35,939 nt of DNA from Magnetococcales bacterium. Its GTDB lineage: Bacteria; Pseudomonadota; Magnetococcia; Magnetococcales; Magnetaquicoccaceae. The translations under genes and the position numbers were made by a program. The notes under the pieces are model-generated. The model saw nothing but the letters and a program-made list of their open reading frames with translations, did not search any database and had not been told where the DNA came from. Of this stretch, positions 34,041 to 35,939 are shown one piece after another; position 1 is the first letter of the stretch, and the number at the start of each line of letters is the position of its first letter. The stretch is taken from positions 1-35,939 of the forward strand of contig JADFWP010000026.1 of the NCBI GenBank assembly GCA_015234115.1, read 5' to 3'.

Positions 34041-34934
34041 ATGAGAATCACAAACTTGCAAAGACTTGTCGGGACGATGCTACTCCTGGGCACCTTCCTG
34101 ATTTCCGGCTGGGCATGGGCCACAGACACCCCCACAAAAACGATTCACATCAAAGGATCAGACACCCTGTTCAAGGCGCTCAAAGAGTGGACCAAGGTCT
34201 ACCAGGAGCGTGAACCCGGCGTGCGCATCGAGGTGACCGGCGGCGGCTCGGGCAACGGCATTGCCGCATTGCTCAACGGCCATATCGAGATCGCCTCCTC
34301 CAGTCGCCCGTTGCGCAAACGGGAAATGCAGATCTTCGCCAAAAAACATGGCGGCAACGAACTGGTCACCCATGTGGTGGCCCGAGACGCGGTGTCGGTG
34401 GTGGTCCACCCCAGCAATCCGATCCATGGCCTGTCGCTGCAACAACTGACCGAAATCTACAGCAAACAGAATCATGCCCCCACCTGGGAAGAGTTGGGCG
34501 TCACGGTTCCAGGCTGCCCGGATCAAAAGATTCTCCCGATCAGCCGCAAGAACAACTCCGGCACCTACCTCTTTTTCCGGCAGGCGATCCTGGATCAAAA
34601 CGAACACTTCGATGCCAACACCATCAGCATGGATGCCTCGGACGCCATTGTCACCATGGTGGCGCAAATGCCCTGCGCCATCGGTTATTCGGGCATGGCC
34701 TTCGTGACCAATGCGGTCAAGACCCTCTGCATTTCCAAAATCCACCAATCCAACGCCCCGTGCGTCCCCCCCACCACCGCCTCCACCGTGGATCAGGCCT
34801 ATCCTCTGGCCCGCTCCCTCTATCTGTACACGCTGGGGGAACCCGGAGGAGAGATCAAAAAATTCCTGGACTGGATCCTGAGTCCCGAGGGCCGGGAGAT
34901 TCTGACCCGTACCGGCTACATCCCGCCGCCCTGA
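34041..34934 (+). CDS. PstS-like substrate-binding protein (297 aa)
   Basis: A signal peptide (residues 1-27, ending GWAWA) leads into a periplasmic binding protein of the PstS/PBP-like group. Motifs are IKGSDTLFKALKEW, GGGSGNGIAALLNGHIEIA, SSRPLRKREM, RKNNSGTYLFFR and a C-terminal IKKFLDWILSPEGREIL. PstS proteins bind phosphate for ABC import, but some relatives bind other oxyanions or act in sensing or adhesion. No pstC, pstA or pstB lies nearby, so the partner transporter must be elsewhere or absent. AGGGGTGAG before the ATG supports the start. Repeats flank the gene on both sides. Confidence 0.88.
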   Translation: MRITNLQRLVGTMLLLGTFLISGWAWATDTPTKTIHIKGSDTLFKALKEWTKVYQEREPGVRIEVTGGGSGNGIAALLNGHIEIASSSRPLRKREMQIFAKKHGGNELVTHVVARDAVSVVVHPSNPIHGLSLQQLTEIYSKQNHAPTWEELGVTVPGCPDQKILPISRKNNSGTYLFFRQAILDQNEHFDANTISMDASDAIVTMVAQMPCAIGYSGMAFVTNAVKTLCISKIHQSNAPCVPPTTASTVDQAYPLARSLYLYTLGEPGGEIKKFLDWILSPEGREILTRTGYIPPP

Positions 34935-34968
34935 TGCCACTTTCCCAGGAGCAGACCATGGCAACATT

Positions 34969-35236
34969 ATTGAAAAAAAAGCGGGGGCCTGGGGGATTCT
35001 TCCCCCAGGGTTTTGACTTTACACCGCGACCATTCCGGGATAATGAGTTTTTGGCCCAACGGCGTCGCCTGCGGCAAAGCGCGCAAAGGCCAAAGTCCCA
35101 AGGGCTTCGCCCCTGGACCCCACCAGGGACCATTGGCCCCTGGACCCCACTGACAAACGACATCTCCCAAGATGGATGCGGTTTGAAGTCAAAACCCTGG
35201 GGGAAGAATCCCCCAGACCCCCGCTTTTCTTTCAAC
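34969..35236. repeat. Type 1 palindromic repeat with a type 2 unit nested in its centre
   Basis: The left arm (34969-35022) and right arm (about 35183-35236) are those of the type 1 element, with hairpin core ATTCTT and matching AAGAAT. The usual short AT-rich centre is replaced by about 160 bases that include a type 2 unit (about 35051-35150). The whole fills the gap between the PstS-like and DedA genes; I see no gene in it. Confidence 0.9.
35051..35150. repeat. Nested type 2 repeat unit
   Basis: This segment shares its order with the right part of the element at 33763-33994: GGCCCAA, TCGCCTGCGGC, AAAGCGCGC, CAAAGTCCCAAGGGCTTCGC, CCACCAGGGACC, GGCCCCTGGACCCCA. It lacks the left arm and the 25-base tandem duplication, so it is a half-unit. 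Confidence 0.85.
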
Positions 35237-35300
35237 CGTGTCCCTCTTGAAATAATCGCAGCTTGAATCCATTGCACCACAATACAAGGAATGATCCGGC

Positions 35301-35873
35301 ATGTTGGAAACATTTGAAGGCTTCTTGCGGGAGTATGGTTATATTGTGCTGTTTGTCGGCACCTTCCTGGAAGGGGAGACCATGGTGCTGGTGGCCGGTT
35401 ATCTGGCCAAGACAGGCGTACTGGATCTCAACCTGGTGATCCTCGCATCGTTTTCCGGCACCTATTTCGGCGACCAGCTCTATTTTTTCATCGGACGGCG
35501 TTGGGGACATCTGCTGGTCAAACGGGCCAGCAGCGAGGTCTGGCAACGCCGCACCGCGCGCGTGATGGAGCTGTTGCAAAAATATAATACCTGGTTCATT
35601 CTGGGGTTCCGGTTTGTCTATGGCGTGCGCAACGTCACCCCGTTCGCTTTGGGCGCCACGCCGCTGCCCGCGATCCGTTTCATGCTGCTCAACGCCATTG
35701 CCGCCATCGTCTGGGCCACCAGCTTTGCCTATGGCGGTTATGTCTTCGGCCATGCCATGGAAGGCTTCATGGAGCAGTTCAAACACTATTTCTTTGCAGC
35801 GATCGGTTTGTTGCTGATCGGGCTGTGGGTGCGACGGAGATTCTTTCAGAAAGCGACTGTCGAAGCGGGCTGA
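35301..35873 (+). CDS. DedA-family inner-membrane protein (190 aa)
   Basis: Several hydrophobic segments and the DedA/SNARE-associated (VTT) pattern are seen. The N-terminal re-entrant-like segment contains the conserved acid (GTFLEGETMVLVAGYLA). The central motif RFVYGVRNVTPFALG carries the conserved Arg and Pro. The C-terminus is a single helix followed by a basic tail (VRRRFFQK). DedA proteins are linked to undecaprenyl-phosphate or phospholipid flipping, envelope integrity and membrane potential; the substrate of this one is unknown. AAGGAAT lies upstream of the ATG. Type 1 repeats flank the gene on both sides. Confidence 0.92.
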   Translation: MLETFEGFLREYGYIVLFVGTFLEGETMVLVAGYLAKTGVLDLNLVILASFSGTYFGDQLYFFIGRRWGHLLVKRASSEVWQRRTARVMELLQKYNTWFILGFRFVYGVRNVTPFALGATPLPAIRFMLLNAIAAIVWATSFAYGGYVFGHAMEGFMEQFKHYFFAAIGLLLIGLWVRRRFFQKATVEAG

Positions 35874-35886
35874 TCCAAATCCATCC

Positions 35887-35939
35887 ATTGAAAGAAAAGA
35901 AGGGGTCTGGGGGATTCCTCCCCCAGGGTTTTGACTTTA
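35887..35939. repeat. Type 1 palindromic repeat, left arm (cut by window edge)
   Basis: ATTGAAAGAAAAGAAGGGG, then the GGGGGATTCCTCCCCC hairpin and GGTTTTGACTTTA run to the last base. The window ends where the AT-rich centre should begin. It starts 14 bases after the DedA stop. Confidence 0.9.

Noticed and set aside
31545-34061. Minus-strand frame of 838 codons opposite the YhaN-like gene
   Set aside because: The plus-strand gene has clear Walker motifs and a coupled start. The minus frame runs on through the type 2 repeat and shows only shadow composition.

Overview
The window is a GC-rich stretch from a Gram-negative bacterium. Evidence for this includes a secretin lipoprotein, an HlyD adaptor, an RTX protein, leucyl/phenylalanyl-tRNA-protein transferase and a DUF2782 gene next to polA. 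The gene content fits Pseudomonadota. The dense long palindromic repeats recall Magnetococcales-type genomes, but I cannot prove that without a search. Both window ends fall inside copies of the same repeat, so the window may be a whole contig that broke at repeats.

Left part (1-24.3 kb, all minus strand): a secretion and surface-protein locus. In transcription order it encodes a 696-aa RTX protein, a type I ABC exporter with a degenerate C39-like domain, an HlyD-family adaptor (TTG start), an MshL-like secretin lipoprotein with a long Pro/Ala-rich tail, and a giant 4969-aa protein. The giant has an N-terminal membrane segment, a FecR-like domain, a coiled coil and about 21 alternating VCBS-type repeats interrupted by a duplicated cadherin/Ig-like module. 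No TolC-type outer-membrane gene is seen; a secretin sits where one might be expected. This combination is the most interesting feature of the window. Terminators after the RTX gene and after the secretin divide the cluster into at least three transcription units.

Middle part (24.3-28.6 kb, minus strand): aat, a 180-aa protein of unknown function and polA. polA starts divergently from a DUF2782 gene, and the two start codons share one CATG.

Right part (28.6-33.75 kb, plus strand): a tightly packed run of DUF2782 protein, MFS transporter, ATP-grasp-like protein with its E-x-N motif near the N-terminus, a 64-aa ORF, and a Rad50/YhaN-like ATPase with two membrane segments. After it come a solitary PstS-like binding protein and a DedA-family membrane protein, separated by repeats.

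Two families of palindromic intergenic repeats run through the window. Type 1 has long inverted arms carrying a GGGGGA/TCCCCC hairpin, a TTTTGACTTTA motif and an AT-rich centre (six copies, two cut by the window edges). Type 2 is GC-rich, built on the GGGCTTCGCCCCTGG motif (two copies). One type 2 unit lies inside the centre of a type 1 element.
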